Shown here one piece after another: positions 1-12,157 of a DNA stretch of 64,000 bases. Every line of letters starts with the position of its first letter. The first letter of the stretch is position 1. The translations under genes were made by a program, and so were the position numbers. Below the pieces are notes generated by a model that saw only the letters and a list, made by a program, of their open reading frames with translations, had not been told where the DNA came from and ran no database searches. Source of the stretch: Sclerotiophoma versabilis (Eukaryota > Ascomycota > Dothideomycetes > Pleosporales > Didymellaceae); the NCBI GenBank assembly GCA_012274445.1, contig JAAROD010000054.1:1054001-1118000 (forward strand), written 5' to 3'.

Positions 1-2762
1 TATACACGCCTCTTATATTCTATAACCCCTAAATATTAGATACTTCTCTTTCTTAAAGTATGCATATAAGAAGAAAGTAGAAGCTCTAGTAAATAGCTAT
101 ATTAACTATATTAATAAGCTAGTATTCCTAGTAGTATTTCTAGTAGTATACTAAGGTAATTTCTTATTAGATAATATTAAAGCTAGATTTAGAGCTACTA
201 GTTTAGTGCTTCTAAACCTAGAAGCAGTGCTATTAAAGCTAGAGATTAAGCCTTAAATACTGTTACTACTGCTACCTACTACCCTCTAGAACTCTAGAAC
301 CTCTAGTAATACTCTTAAATTATAGGCCTAATCTATACTAATAAAGAACTATATTTAAACCTATACTAGGTTCTTTCTAATAGTACTTATAACTATAGTA
401 TAGTAGATATAGAAAGGTACAGAAATACTAGTATATACTAGAACTATTTTAGCTAGTAAAATTATTAAGCTTTAAGCTGCTAATACTGCTATAGCTAAGT
501 ATAGAAGCTAAAAAAGAAAGTATATATAGAAAGAGAGAACTCTTATATAGAAGAAAGTAGAGAATATAGTAGCTTAGAAAGATATAGTAGTGCTAGTAAA
601 GAAGGTAAGATATAAGAAAAGGTATATAGCTAGTAGTAGTAGCTAGAGTATTCTCTACTATAGTATATATAGTAAGCTAGAGTATACTAAAAGAACCTAT
701 ATAAAAGGTATAGCTGTATTAGGTAATTAATTCTATCTACTTTTTACTAAAATTAGTTATAGTAGTGTTAAGATATTAGAGGTAGAGTAATAGAGGAGTA
801 TATTAGGTAGCTAACTTGGTAGAGTAGCTAACTTAATAGTAGATTATATTAGTATATAAAGTACCTTAGCTTTATTCTAGAGGCTAGAAAGAAAATTTCT
901 ATAAATTCTAAAAAGGTATAAGTAATTAAGAAGTAGTAAGCTCTAACTACTATTAAGAGTATATAAAAGTTTTTAGAATTTACTAATTTCTATAAGAAGT
1001 TTATTAAGAACTTTACTACTTTATTTAAGCTACTTATATAGCTTATAAAGAAAAACTTACTATTCTAATAGAAGAAGAAGTAAGAGTAAGCCTTTCTAGT
1101 CTTAAAGAAAGCCTTTCTATTAGAAAAGGTACTTACTACCTTAGACCTAAAGAGAAAGGCTATAGTTAAATATAATTTCTCTAGCTTTACTATAGGTACT
1201 ACCTTCTTATAAGAAGATATATTTAGTAACCTCTATATAGTTATATATTTCTTATAAAAGTTTCTTTTTTATAAAGTAAACTACTCTATTTATAATAAAG
1301 AAGTTCTAGTAGTAATCTTCTACCTATAGAAATAGAATACTAAACTCTAAAGTATATAAGAGTTTAAAGTTATTACTAACTATAAGAACCTTAAGTACTT
1401 TACTAAGAAATAAAAGCTTACTAAAAGATATATATAATAGGCTTAAATTATAATCTAGTTTAGTAATATAAAGATCTACTATAGACTAGAAAAAGAAAAT
1501 ATATAAGTAGACGCTCTATTAAGAAGAAACTAAGATATACTCTAAGAAGAAGATAATTAGTAGCTTACTAGTAGAGAGTTTATTATACTTATTCTATCTT
1601 ATTAATAGAATCTTACCTATACTACTTCTATATAAACGCCTACTCTTACTATAGAGAATACTATCTTACTAAATACCTTACCTTAGCTACTACCTTTAAA
1701 TAACTTAATAGCTTACTACTAGAACTAAGCTATAGAAGATAATAAAATATACTTAGCTATATAATAAGCTATTAAGAATAGTATAAGATTTCTAAACACT
1801 ATTATAAAAAAGATAGTAGTATTCTTAGGTAACTATATAGTAATAGATAATAATAAACTCTAGTAAAGAAATAGAACCTAGGTACTAAATAGTAAACCTA
1901 TCTATATAGGTATTATATAGTAAGTATATCTTATAGTCTAGATAGAATACTCTAGAAGAGAAGAAACCTACTATATAATAGTAAGAATATAGTACTAGCT
2001 AGAGATAAGTAAAGATAACTATTACTTTATATAGAATTATAATATTTATTAGTAAAGTACCTCTTAGAAAGATAGAAAATATAGTTACCTATAACTATTA
2101 CTAGCACCTAGCTGTATATAGTAAGACCTTATAGTTAATTTTATTACTAGTCTTTTACTTTTCTTAGGTTATATAAACCTTATAGCTATAAAAGACTAAC
2201 TAAGTAAGAGTATAATTCTAATTCTCTTAGAAAAGATTAAAGTAAATAATATTACTTAGGTATTTATATAAGAAGTTTACTAACTATATAGACTTCTATA
2301 GTCTATTACCTTAGATAGAAGTACTTAGTTTATTAGTAAACTCTAAAGAAGAGTATATAAACTTCTAGGTATATAATAGAACCTTTTTACTATATTCTAC
2401 CTATAAATAAATAGACTTACTAAGAGAGCTAATAGTAATATTAAAGTAGTAGTATATATATACGTAAACTAAGTATAAGATAACTAGGCTATACTTACTC
2501 TAATACTGGAACTAATACTTAATACCTATATAAACTTAATAACTAGAGTCTTACCTTTCTTCTTTTAATATAGATTTAAGAATATACTATTCTCTCTAGA
2601 CCTACTAGATAACCTAGCTAAAGGTAACCTAATAGATTATATAACAGATTTAAAAAAGTAGGCTAAAATAATTATATAAACCTTATACTAAGTAGTAAAC
2701 TAGGTAATTTTAGTAATAATATACTTCTAATAATAATAGAAAGCTTAAGCTAAGTATATAAG
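1..2762 (+). mobile_element. Older Ty3/gypsy remnant, left of the nested element
   Basis: Reading through stops on the + strand at about 960-1040 gives a stretch like the end of a gypsy reverse transcriptase (FLEFTNFYKKFIKNF). About 1260-1320 resembles RNase H (NYSIYNKEVLVVI, compare the usual NY.IYDKELLAI) and about 1470-1530 resembles the connection region (YRLEKENI.VDALLRR). The order RT end, RNase H, connection is correct for Ty3/gypsy pol. I could not find its own LTRs, and the parts before 900 and after 1600 are too decayed to assign. It is interrupted or followed at 2763 by the complete chromovirus insertion, so it is the older layer. Confidence 0.65.
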
Positions 2763-2767
2763 ATAAC
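2763..2767. repeat. Target-site duplication, left copy (ATAAC)
   Basis: Five bases immediately before the TGTTA end of the 5' LTR, identical to 9734-9738 after the 3' LTR. Five bp is the usual duplication length for Ty3/gypsy elements. Confidence 0.85.
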
Positions 2768-3264
2768 TGTTATAATTCTATATAGATAAAGTAGTATAGT
2801 AATTAAGTAGCTAACTACAGCTCTTACTTATAAACTAGAAGTAGAGCTAGAAAGAACCTCTTTACATAGTTATATAATATACTTATTAATAAGTATAATA
2901 TATATAACTTACTTATTAATAAGCATTATATATTATTACTTATTAATAAGTAATACTATATATCTTATTAAACTAACTCTAGTTACTTATTAATAGGTAT
3001 TATCCCCTAGAAAGTATATAGTTAGTAGGAATATAACTCTTATAGTTTATGTTTAACTTAGTTAATTAAGTTTATCTTTAGAATCTTAACTCTAACTCTT
3101 AAGCTAGATAGTCTACTCTATACTACTTATTATTACTCTTTATTATTATAGTATTTTACTAGGTAATAACCTTAACCCTTATAGACCTTCTTATACTAGC
3201 ACTTATCTCTAAGAACTAATATAAATAGTACTTATAAGCTTTACTTAAAAGTATAACTTTAATA
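2768..3264 (+). repeat. 5' LTR of the chromovirus
   Basis: 497 bp, nearly identical to 9237-9733. Most differences I compared are transitions (C/T, G/A), as expected if RIP hit the two copies independently. It contains four near-identical 14-bp palindromes of the form ACTTATTAATAAGT at 2881-2894, 2911-2924, 2938-2951 and 2985-2998, the second and last with one changed base. Confidence 0.92.
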
Positions 3265-3289
3265 CTTTAAATACCTCTAAAGATAAGTA

Positions 3290-4800
3290 CTACTTTAGAA
3301 ACCTATACTACTTCTAGCAGCTCTTATACTTAATAATCTAATAATAATATTAAGATAGAATAAGTACTAGCTATATACCCTAGAGTTAGTATTACTAAAC
3401 CTTACCTCTACTATAGTAAATAATATAAGCTAGAGAACTAGCTTATATAGTAGGACCTCTTCTTTATATTTTAGAGAGAAGATATTACTAAAGAAAAATA
3501 AGTTACTCTTATTACTAGTTTTATATAAGACAAGGCTTTTACCTAGATTAAACCCTTTCTCTAATACTACTACGCTAATAGAGACTTAACTATAATTATT
3601 CTCTAGTTTAAGAACTTTAACCTATTTAAGAAACAGATTTAACCTATATTTAGAGTCTTAAATAAACTAGTAATTATATATTATAATATCTAATATATTT
3701 ATTAGGAATAATCTACTGCTAACTATGCTGCTAACTTCTAGCAGCTAGCTATATTTACTAGATAGAATAATATAGTATTAATAACTATATTCTATTAGAG
3801 ACTAAAGCCTAAGGTTAAAGAAGAACTTATATATACTACTATAAGTACTAATAACTTTAATAACCTAGTTAATAAAGCTATTAGTATTAATATTAAGCTT
3901 TATAAGCTTTAGTAGGAACTTAAAAATAATCTATAAATACGCGTTGTGCCTATAGAATAACGCCTACTACTATGCAACCTATAGCGCAATAACCTTAATT
4001 AAGAAAACTAAGAGAATAACTGCTATTAGTTAAACACTAGAAACTATATATATAGTAGTACTAGTAGTAGTTACTATAGACTAGAGGCTATAGACCTGTC
4101 TAATATTAATAAGAGACTAGAACTGTAATAGAATTAGAAAAGCAAGGGTAGTAACAGGAAGAATAAGTCTAGTATAACTTATTATAGATATAGTAAGCAA
4201 GGCTACTACACTAAGAATTATTAATTAAAAAATAAAGTAATTTAATAACTTAACGTACTTACCTATAAGAATATAGATGCTAGTAATAAATAGGAGGTTC
4301 TTACTAATAATATAGGACGTCTTATAGAAGACTCTAAGACTAAATCTAATAATAATTATATTAAACTATCTAATAAGAATATATAGAATGTCTAAAGCTA
4401 AGCACCTATACTATACTAAGAGTTAGATAAATAGTAAAAGTATTTATAGAACCTAATAGAATAACTATTAATATAGATAGAACAGATATATAAATAAGGA
4501 CTAAAAGTATATAAGTATAAGCAGCCTACTATGTCTTAGTAACTACGTAATACTGCTAGATAAGAGGTAGATAGAAGTATTATCTATACCTCTAACACTA
4601 AAGAAAGTTAGTATAATATAAATATATATAAGTTTAATAAGTGTATAGAAGTAGAATTAGTATATTAAGAATTCTAAGACAATAACACTACCTTTTAAGA
4701 AAACTATAATTAGATTACTAAGAGTATTAATAAGAAACTATAACAAATAGCACTTTAAACTCACACAGGATAATAACAGGTTAATAACCTAAGTAAATCC
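3290..4800 (+). pseudogene. RIP-broken gag region
   Basis: The interior between the 5' LTR and the protease. At about 4177-4221 the + strand reads TYYRYSKQGYYTKNY, which matches a retroviral-type zinc knuckle (C-X2-C-X4-H-X4-C) with every Cys and His codon converted to Tyr or Ser by C-to-T/G-to-A change. The rest of Gag is not recognisable. The limits given are approximate. Confidence 0.6.
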
Positions 4801-5399
4801 TAACAGAATTAGTAGAAATATAATTTTAATAAACTTAGTGCTAGTAACTATACTATATAACAGGAGCTTAAGTAATAAGTAAAAAATAACTAAAGTAGGA
4901 ATAAACCTAACTTTAACAGGAAGCTAGTATTACTTCTAAACCTATAACTAGAGTATACCTTAGACTACTAGAATCTAAATTATAGAAAGCTATTATAGAC
5001 AGTATACGTATATAACGCCTATTATATATATAAATTAGAAAAACTAAAGAAGAGATAGTTCCTAACTTCTAGTACTATATATAGAAAATAATAGTATAAT
5101 TATAAGAATAATATATGCAAAATACACCTCTAGAATAAGTATTCTAAGCTGTACTTTTTAGGTATAGATAATTATTAGGTAATTATATATATATAATTAG
5201 TTATTAATAGCTCCTACTATAATCTATATTAGTAGTGTTACTTTAACCTAAACTATAAGCTATATAAAGGTAGTAAGATTATCTATAGATTTAGTAATAA
5301 GAAGACTTTTTTAGGTAAGCGCTAAAAGAGTGCTCTGCTAAGTAATCTCTTAATACTATTAGAAACAGCTTACTTATTAGACTGCTTATTAAGTTAAAT

Positions 5400-8300
5400 A
5401 AAGTAGTATTATTAGCACTCTTAGACTTAGGAGCACAGGTAAACTATATATTCTAGGTAGTAATATACTAAGCAGGTCTTATACTACGTATAAAGGAACA
5501 TACCTATTTACTCTAAGTAGCTAATAGAGAATTAATACTAAAAGAACTATATATTATATATAAAGTAATAGTAGTTCTTCTAGAGATATAGAGGCACTAT
5601 AAGAAACTAACTCTAAACGTCTTTATAAAGGCTATATATAATATTATACTAGAACTTCTCTAGTTATAAAAGTATAATCTAGAAATAGACTAGATATAAG
5701 AAAGACTTTTATTAAGATAATATAAATATAGCACTAATATATTAAAGCCTACGCAGCGCACGCTGCAGCTAGTAGATAAGAAGAAGATTAATAATATTTC
5801 TTTAATATATAAGACGTGCTAAAATAGAGTAGTTAACTATATAGATAAAGAAAGCCCCTCTATAATAGTTAAGAAGAATAAGAGTATACCTTCTAGTATA
5901 CTAGATATATATAGACAGTACGCCTAGATATTTAGAGAAGAGTTATCTGCAAAAGCGCTACCTAAGTATTAACCTTAGAATTATAAGATTAAACTTAAGA
6001 AAGAGAAAGAACTACCCTTTAGGCCTATATACTAATTATCTAAGAAAGAGCTTAAGATATTATATAAGTATATTAAGGAAAACCTTATAAAGAGATTTAT
6101 TAGAAAATCTAAATCCCTAGTAGAATTCTCTATTCTATTTATACTAAAGAAAGATAGTAAGCTAAGGCTTTACATTAACTACTAGAAGTTAAATAATATT
6201 ACTATTAAGAATTATTATCTACTACCTAATATATTTAAGTTATAGGACTAGTTATTAGGAGTAAAGTTCTTTACTACGCTTAACTTATACAGAGTATACA
6301 ACCTTATACGTATAAAGAAAGGCAAAGAATAGAAGATAGTATTTAGAACCTATTATAGTTACTATAAGTATATAGTTATACTATTTAGGCTAACTAATAT
6401 ACTAGCAGTATATTAGGCACTAATTAATAATATATTATAAGCATACCTAGATATTATAGTAGTAGTATACCTTAATAATATTCTAGTATATAGTAAGATA
6501 CTAGAAGAATATAAGGTCTATATATAATAAGTAATAGAATACTTAGTAATAGTAGACCTTAGGCTAAAGCTAGAGAAGTGTAAATAGTATAAGGAAGAAG
6601 TAGAGTTTCTTAGCTATATTATAGAAAGATATAGAGTTAAGATAAGTAAAAAGAAAATCTAGGTTATAAAGGATTAGCTAACACCTACTATAGTTAAGAG
6701 AATCTAGAAATTTCTTAGGTTTATTAACTTTAACTAATACTTTATTAAGAACTACTTTATAAAGGCTCTACTACTTATAAGACTTATATAGAAGAATATA
6801 CCTTTTAAGTAGAAATAAGTATAGAAAGATACTTTCTTATTACTTAAGTAGGTATGTATAGAGCCTCCTATACTAATTATATTTAGAAGTAGTAAACTTA
6901 TATACCTTAAAACAGATACCTTAGATTTAGTATTAGGAGTATATATTACTTAAGAATAAGATAGTTAATAGTACCTAATTACCTACTACTTAAGAAAGTT
7001 TATAGTACTAGAAGAATATTATAATATATATAATAAAGAGCTTATAGCTATTATTAATATATTATAATATTAGAGAGTATATATAGAAAGCTGCTTAGAA
7101 CTTACTATCTATATAGATTATAAGAACTTAGTATATTTTACTACTACTAAGGTTCTAAACTAATAGTAAGTACGCTAGTTAGAAATACTTAGTTAGTATA
7201 AGTTTAAGATTCTATATATACTAGGAAAAGAGAATAGCAGAGTAGATATACTTAGCTAATACTATAACCTTATAGGTAAAAAGATAATTAATAAGTTTAC
7301 TATTCTTAGAGTTAACAAAGATAAGTTACTAGGACTAACATAGCAGCTTAACCTAGTAATATAAGTTTAGTAGGAATAACACATCTTAGAGTAAGTACTA
7401 GGAGAACTTTAAGAGAAAGTTATTTTAAGATATTATAATAATGCGCTATATAGACACTCTAGTATTACCTATACTATAGAACTTATTAAATAGTATTATA
7501 AGTTTTCTAATATAAAGAATAAGGTTACTAAGTTTATTAGAAACTATATATAGTGCTAATAGAATAAGTATAGTATATATACTAAGTATAGAGAGGTATA
7601 GGTAATAGAGCTACCTATAGCACTATAGATAAATATTATAATAAATTTTATTACGCAGCTACTACCCTCTAAGAACTCTATTATAGAATATACCTATAAC
7701 TTAATCTTTATTATAGTAGATTAATTTACTAAATATACTAAGATAATACTATTTAGATACAGCTATACTATACAGCAGCTAGCTATAGTATTTATTAATT
7801 AGATTATTTACTACTATAGAATACCTAAATTAATTATTAGTAATAGAGATAAGCTTTTTATATTAAACTATTAGACTATAATACTTACTATATTAGGTAC
7901 TAAGAAAAAGCTATCTATAGCCTATTATCTATAGATAGATAGATAAATAAAAAGAATAAATTAGACTATAGAAATATACCTTTAGATCTATAGTAACTAG
8001 AAATAAGACAACTAGGTTTTACTATTACCTATAGTATAAACTATTTATAATAATAAGTTATTAGAAGTAATAAGTATAATACTATTCTTTATAAACTATA
8101 GAAGACACTTAAATCTCTTTACTTAATTTCTTAATTACTCTATTTAGACAGAATTAGTAATAGCTTTAGTAGTTAGACTAAAAGAAGTATACTAGAAATT
8201 ACTTAAAAATATTATATAAGCTTAAGAATAAGCTATTTTATATATTAACTAGAAATAAAAAACAGCACCTTAGCTAAAGAAGAGAGATAAGGTCTATCTT

Positions 8301-8665
8301 CTTATAAAAATCTTAGAATATAGAAAGTAATAAAAAAATTAGATAAGGTTAAGGTTAGACTATTTTTTATTTCTAAATAAATTAGCCTAGTTAACTATTA
8401 ACTTAAGCTACCTAAGAATGTAAAGATCTATCTAGTATTCTACGTTTTGCTACTAAAACCTGCTAACCTAAGAACGCTAATCTAGAAAGACTTCTACTAC
8501 TAAGCTAATAGTAATAATAAGTAGGAAGTTAAAAAAATAGTAATATATTAGAGAACTAAGAAAGGTATTTAATACCTAGTTAAGTAGTTAGGATACCTAG
8601 AATTAGAAAATATATAGGAACCTCTAATATACTTTATAAACTACTACTAATTAGTATAGAGGTAC
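5400..8665 (+). pseudogene. RIP-broken pol: protease, RT, RNase H, integrase, chromodomain
   Basis: Through-stop translation on the + strand gives protease (LDLGAQVNYIF, about 5425), then the reverse transcriptase palm from about 6020 (FRPIYQLSKKELKILYKYIK, then KNYYLLPNI) and the catalytic strand region near 6460-6490, where VVVYLNNILVYSK replaces the usual YLDDIL: both Asp have become Asn, a G-to-A change. RNase H follows near 7020, integrase near 7680-7760 (IIVD.FTKYTKI) and the chromodomain near 8530-8650 (YLVK.LGYLELENI.EPL). A C-terminal chromodomain assigns the element to the chromoviruses. Nothing here can be functional. Confidence 0.88.
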
Positions 8666-9236
8666 TATAGTTTATAATAAACTTCTTAATAAGCCTAAGA
8701 GTAGCCTAGGTTATAGGTAAGGTATATATACCTATTAATACTACTAGATAATCTATCTTCTTAGTAAGATCTAGTTTACCTAATTTAGCTATTTTATTTA
8801 CTATACACAGCGCCTTTTACTGCGTGTAATTCTTAGCTTATTTTAGAATCTTCTTATTTTATAATAACTATATAATAATAGTTACTAATAAAGTTTTATC
8901 TTCTTCTACTTTCTTTTTATACTCTTTATAAGTATAATCTAGTAACTTCTATAATATATTAATATAAGGCTTTCTAGCCTTTATGCACCTAGTATACTTT
9001 AGATACTTTATAGTATTTAGTATAATATAGTACTTATAGCCTTTAAAGAAATAATAGTTATAGAGAACTTTAGCAGAAGTATTAGCTTAATAAATTTCTA
9101 GACTAAGTTAAAGATTATAGGTATAAGAAGATATCTTAATATACTAGTTACTAGATATAGAGATAAGCTTAGCTTTATATAAGCCTAGATTCTAGTTATA
9201 TAGTTTAAGAATAAACCTAAAAAAGAAGAAGAATAG

Positions 9237-9733
9237 TATTATAATTCTGTGCAGATAAAGTAGTATAGTAATTAAGTAGCTAACTACAGCTCTTACTTAT
9301 AAACTAGGGGTAGAGCTAGGAAGAACTTCTTTATATAGTTACGTAATATACTTATTAATAAGTATAATATATATAACTTACTTATTAATAAGTATTATAT
9401 ATTATTACTTATTAATAAGTAATACTATATATCTTATTAGACTAACTCTAGTTACTTATTAATAAGTATTATCCCCTAGTAAGTATATAGTTAGTAGGAA
9501 TACAACCCTTATAGTTTATGTTTAACTTAGTTAATTAAGTTTATCTTTAGAATCTTAACTCTAACTCTTAAGCTAGATAGTCTACTCTATACTACTTATT
9601 ATTACCTTCTATTATTATAGTGTTTTACTAGGTAATAACCTTAACTCTTATAGACCTTTTTATACTAGCACTTATCCCTAAGAACTAATATAAATAGTAC
9701 TTATAAGCTTTACTTAAAAGTATAACTTTAATA
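9237..9733 (+). repeat. 3' LTR of the chromovirus
   Basis: Second 497-bp LTR, with the same four AT palindromes as the 5' copy. It begins TATTA where the 5' copy begins TGTTA (a RIP-type G-to-A change) and is preceded by the purine tract 9219-9233. Confidence 0.92.
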
Positions 9734-9738
9734 ATAAC
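9734..9738. repeat. Target-site duplication, right copy (ATAAC)
   Basis: Matches 2763-2767 exactly and abuts the TAATA end of the 3' LTR. Confidence 0.85.
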
Positions 9739-11460
9739 TAGTACCTAAATACTAAGTTAGAGACTAGGTTTAGCTAAACCTAAAGAATATTTAGACTAAT
9801 AGACCTAGTAAAAAGCTAGATTAGAAAAATAGAAAGTTCTAAGTAGCCTATATATAAGACCTCTACTAGGTTAAACTTAATATTCTATAGTAGACTAAGT
9901 TCTACTATATTAAGCTACTATAACCTACTATAACTAACCTACTACTCTTATAATATAATAATTAAGTACTAGAAGTAGTTATTATATAAGATAAAAACTA
10001 AAAGAAATACCTAAAATACCTTATTAAAAGTATTATTAATAAATATATATAGAATAATTAACTATAATATTAAGTTAAGTAGGTAGGCTATAAAGCTCTA
10101 ACTTAGAAGGTAAAAGCTAATATTATTAATACTAAAGCCTATAGAAGTTAGATAGCTTATATAAGAAATATATAGCTACCTATAAAAAAACTAGCTAGAA
10201 ACTAAAAGAAGAACCTTACTTATATTATAAATAGTAACTATATAGAAGAACTATATATACTACTAAGAGCCTACTTAGTATTACTAAAGTATCTTTTCTC
10301 TATAGAGGCTATAATAGCCTATTTACTAGAATAACTAGAGGTACTAGAAGTACTATTAGTAAACTTAGAAGAAGTACTTATATAAGAGTTAGTAAAGTAG
10401 TAATAAGTACTACTATTACTCTATATATAGTTAGAATAAGCTCTATTCTACTATCTAGTAATAGATATATAGCTAAGAAAAGCTATAAATATCTTCTTAC
10501 CTTAGATAGTAGTAGTATAGTTATTAGTATAGCTAGTAAGGTTAATAGCACTATAGAAGTAAATAATAAAGGCCTTAAGGTAGAAGAAGTACTAAGTAAG
10601 TAGCTAATAAGTATAAATAGTTAAATAAGTAATAATAAAAGAGTAATTATAAACTCTAGAACTAAAAATAGTATTATATAGAGACTAGTTATAAGAGTAA
10701 AGAAAGTAGTTAGTAATATAATAGATATTAATCTATATAGAATATTAGTAAAGAAAAAGACTGTAAAAGAAAAGAGTACTATATAGAAGTAAATATAAGA
10801 ACCTAGCAGAGCTTATTGGTAACAGCCTTATCTATAATATACTATATAGTATAGTACTAGTTAAAGTTAGTAGAACTTTAAGAAATATTAATATTAGCTA
10901 GAATAATACTTCTAGTAGTTATATAAGTAATAAGCTAGTAAGTAATATTAATAAAGTAGTTAAAGGTAGTAGAGTAAGTACTGTTTATAGAGCTACTAGT
11001 AGAACTTTAAAGATAGTTAAGGCTACTACCTAGCTAGCTACTAGGACTCTATATACTATAAGCAGAAGCAGATATAATAATATATAGAAGTAGAAGATTC
11101 TTAAAGAGAAAGACTTCTAGAAAAGTATATAAAACCTATAGAATAATTAATAAGTTAAGTATAAAGTAAAGAAAGAGAAGAGATTTTAAAGAAGAGTTTA
11201 TATAGTTTATATAGAAGACTTAGACCTATATACCTCTGCTAAGACTATAGAAGTCTTAAGGTAAAGTTAATAGACTAATAGTTACTATATAGAAGAGTAA
11301 TTACAAGTTAAGTTATAAGATAAAGTAATATAACTAATTAGAACTACTACTAGTACTAGAGCTGTATATAAATAGACTATAATTAGCTAGTACTATATAA
11401 GTATAAGTAAAGAAGCATGCATATAATAAGATTATAGCCCTATAGTAAAACCTAGATTAC
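9739..11460. repeat. Unassigned RIP-mutated DNA right of the chromovirus
   Basis: The same TpA-rich, stop-rich composition as the rest of the block. Through-stop translation gives no family I can name with confidence. It may be the other half of the element into which the chromovirus inserted, but I could not show continuity with 1-2762. Confidence 0.5.
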
Positions 11461-12157
11461 CTAATTTAGATGCTGTGCCTTGTTTTAAGAACAGTAGCCT
11501 ACAGGCAACTGTTTTACTGTTATGTTACTGCTCTAAGTTTTACGTACAAGCAAACGCGTTAAAGTAAAGAAGAGGGGTATTATAATAGGCTGAGCCCTAA
11601 GTGTACAAGACTATGCACTGAACCCACGCACGTGATTACAGAGCATAGCTTGGTATCTTGCTATATCTCGTATAAGAAGAGATAATTCCTTCTTTCTTCT
11701 CTATCTTTCTGCTTCTGTAGTATAGGACAAATGCATACTCGTTAGAAGGCTACTTTAACTCTTAACAGATACCTCTACAACCTTATAAAGACTCTATCTC
11801 TTGCTAACTTATTTGCTCTGCAGATTGCACTTACTCCTTTCTCTGTTACTAGAATCCCGCGACTACAGTCCGATGGTACAATAGTTTAGTTTTTTAGCTT
11901 GCAAGGCGGTTTTAGGTAATTTGCATCGTTGGGCTGGAGCGTCCGCACAGTGCTCGTCCTGTTTGTCTCACAGTCGATTCGTGAACAATGATATGTCGAG
12001 GATGACTACAAAATTAACAGTTCTGGCGACCGGGTTATGATAGATTGGTTGGCCGTTCAGCTACTTGTGCACTATTGCATCACCCCGCACACGTTGGTAC
12101 GTCGTCCGTGAGGCCGGTCCTGTGCACGAAAGGGCGGGGGTGTTGCTAAAGCCGGTG
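11461..12157. other. Transition zone, no gene seen
   Basis: Composition changes from TpA-rich to normal within about 100 bases near 11,470-11,580. No coding signal or RNA gene is visible. The right end is the 3' flank of the RBR ligase gene. Confidence 0.6.

Larger units (their letters stand above)
2768..9733 (+). mobile_element. Complete RIP-mutated Ty3/gypsy chromovirus (LTR retrotransposon)
   Basis: Two direct repeats of identical length (497 bp, 2768-3264 and 9237-9733) bound a 5.97-kb interior. The outer ends are TGTTA and TAATA, which are inverted repeats if one C has become T. The element is flanked by a 5-bp direct duplication ATAAC (2763-2767, 9734-9738), proof of integrase-mediated insertion. 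A purine tract (9219-9233) sits just before the 3' LTR as a polypurine primer. In + orientation the interior shows, in order, a Gag zinc knuckle, protease, reverse transcriptase, RNase H, integrase and a C-terminal chromodomain, all broken by many stops. A primer-binding site is not recognisable after 3264. The element is dead; the intact duplication and the closely matching LTRs suggest it is younger than its flanks. Confidence 0.93.
1..11460. repeat. RIP-degraded AT-rich repeat block
   Basis: A continuous A+T-rich tract that runs off the left edge. CpA and TpG are very rare while TpA (TAA, TAG, ATA, CTA) dominates, the footprint of repeat-induced point mutation acting mainly at CpA on both strands. 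Every frame is riddled with stops, and none of the 60-codon or longer reading frames I could see starts before about 12,060. Translating through the stops still gives retroelement polyprotein segments (see the separate entries). The switch to normal composition is sharp, within about 100-200 bp around 11,460-11,580. Such blocks are normally silent heterochromatin. Whether this one is subtelomeric, pericentromeric or interstitial cannot be told from the window. Confidence 0.93.

Noticed and set aside
1..11460. CRISPR-like or centromeric repeat array in the AT-rich block
   Set aside because: The spaced palindromes occur only four times per LTR and belong to the retroelement; no regular repeat-spacer array or satellite monomer is present.
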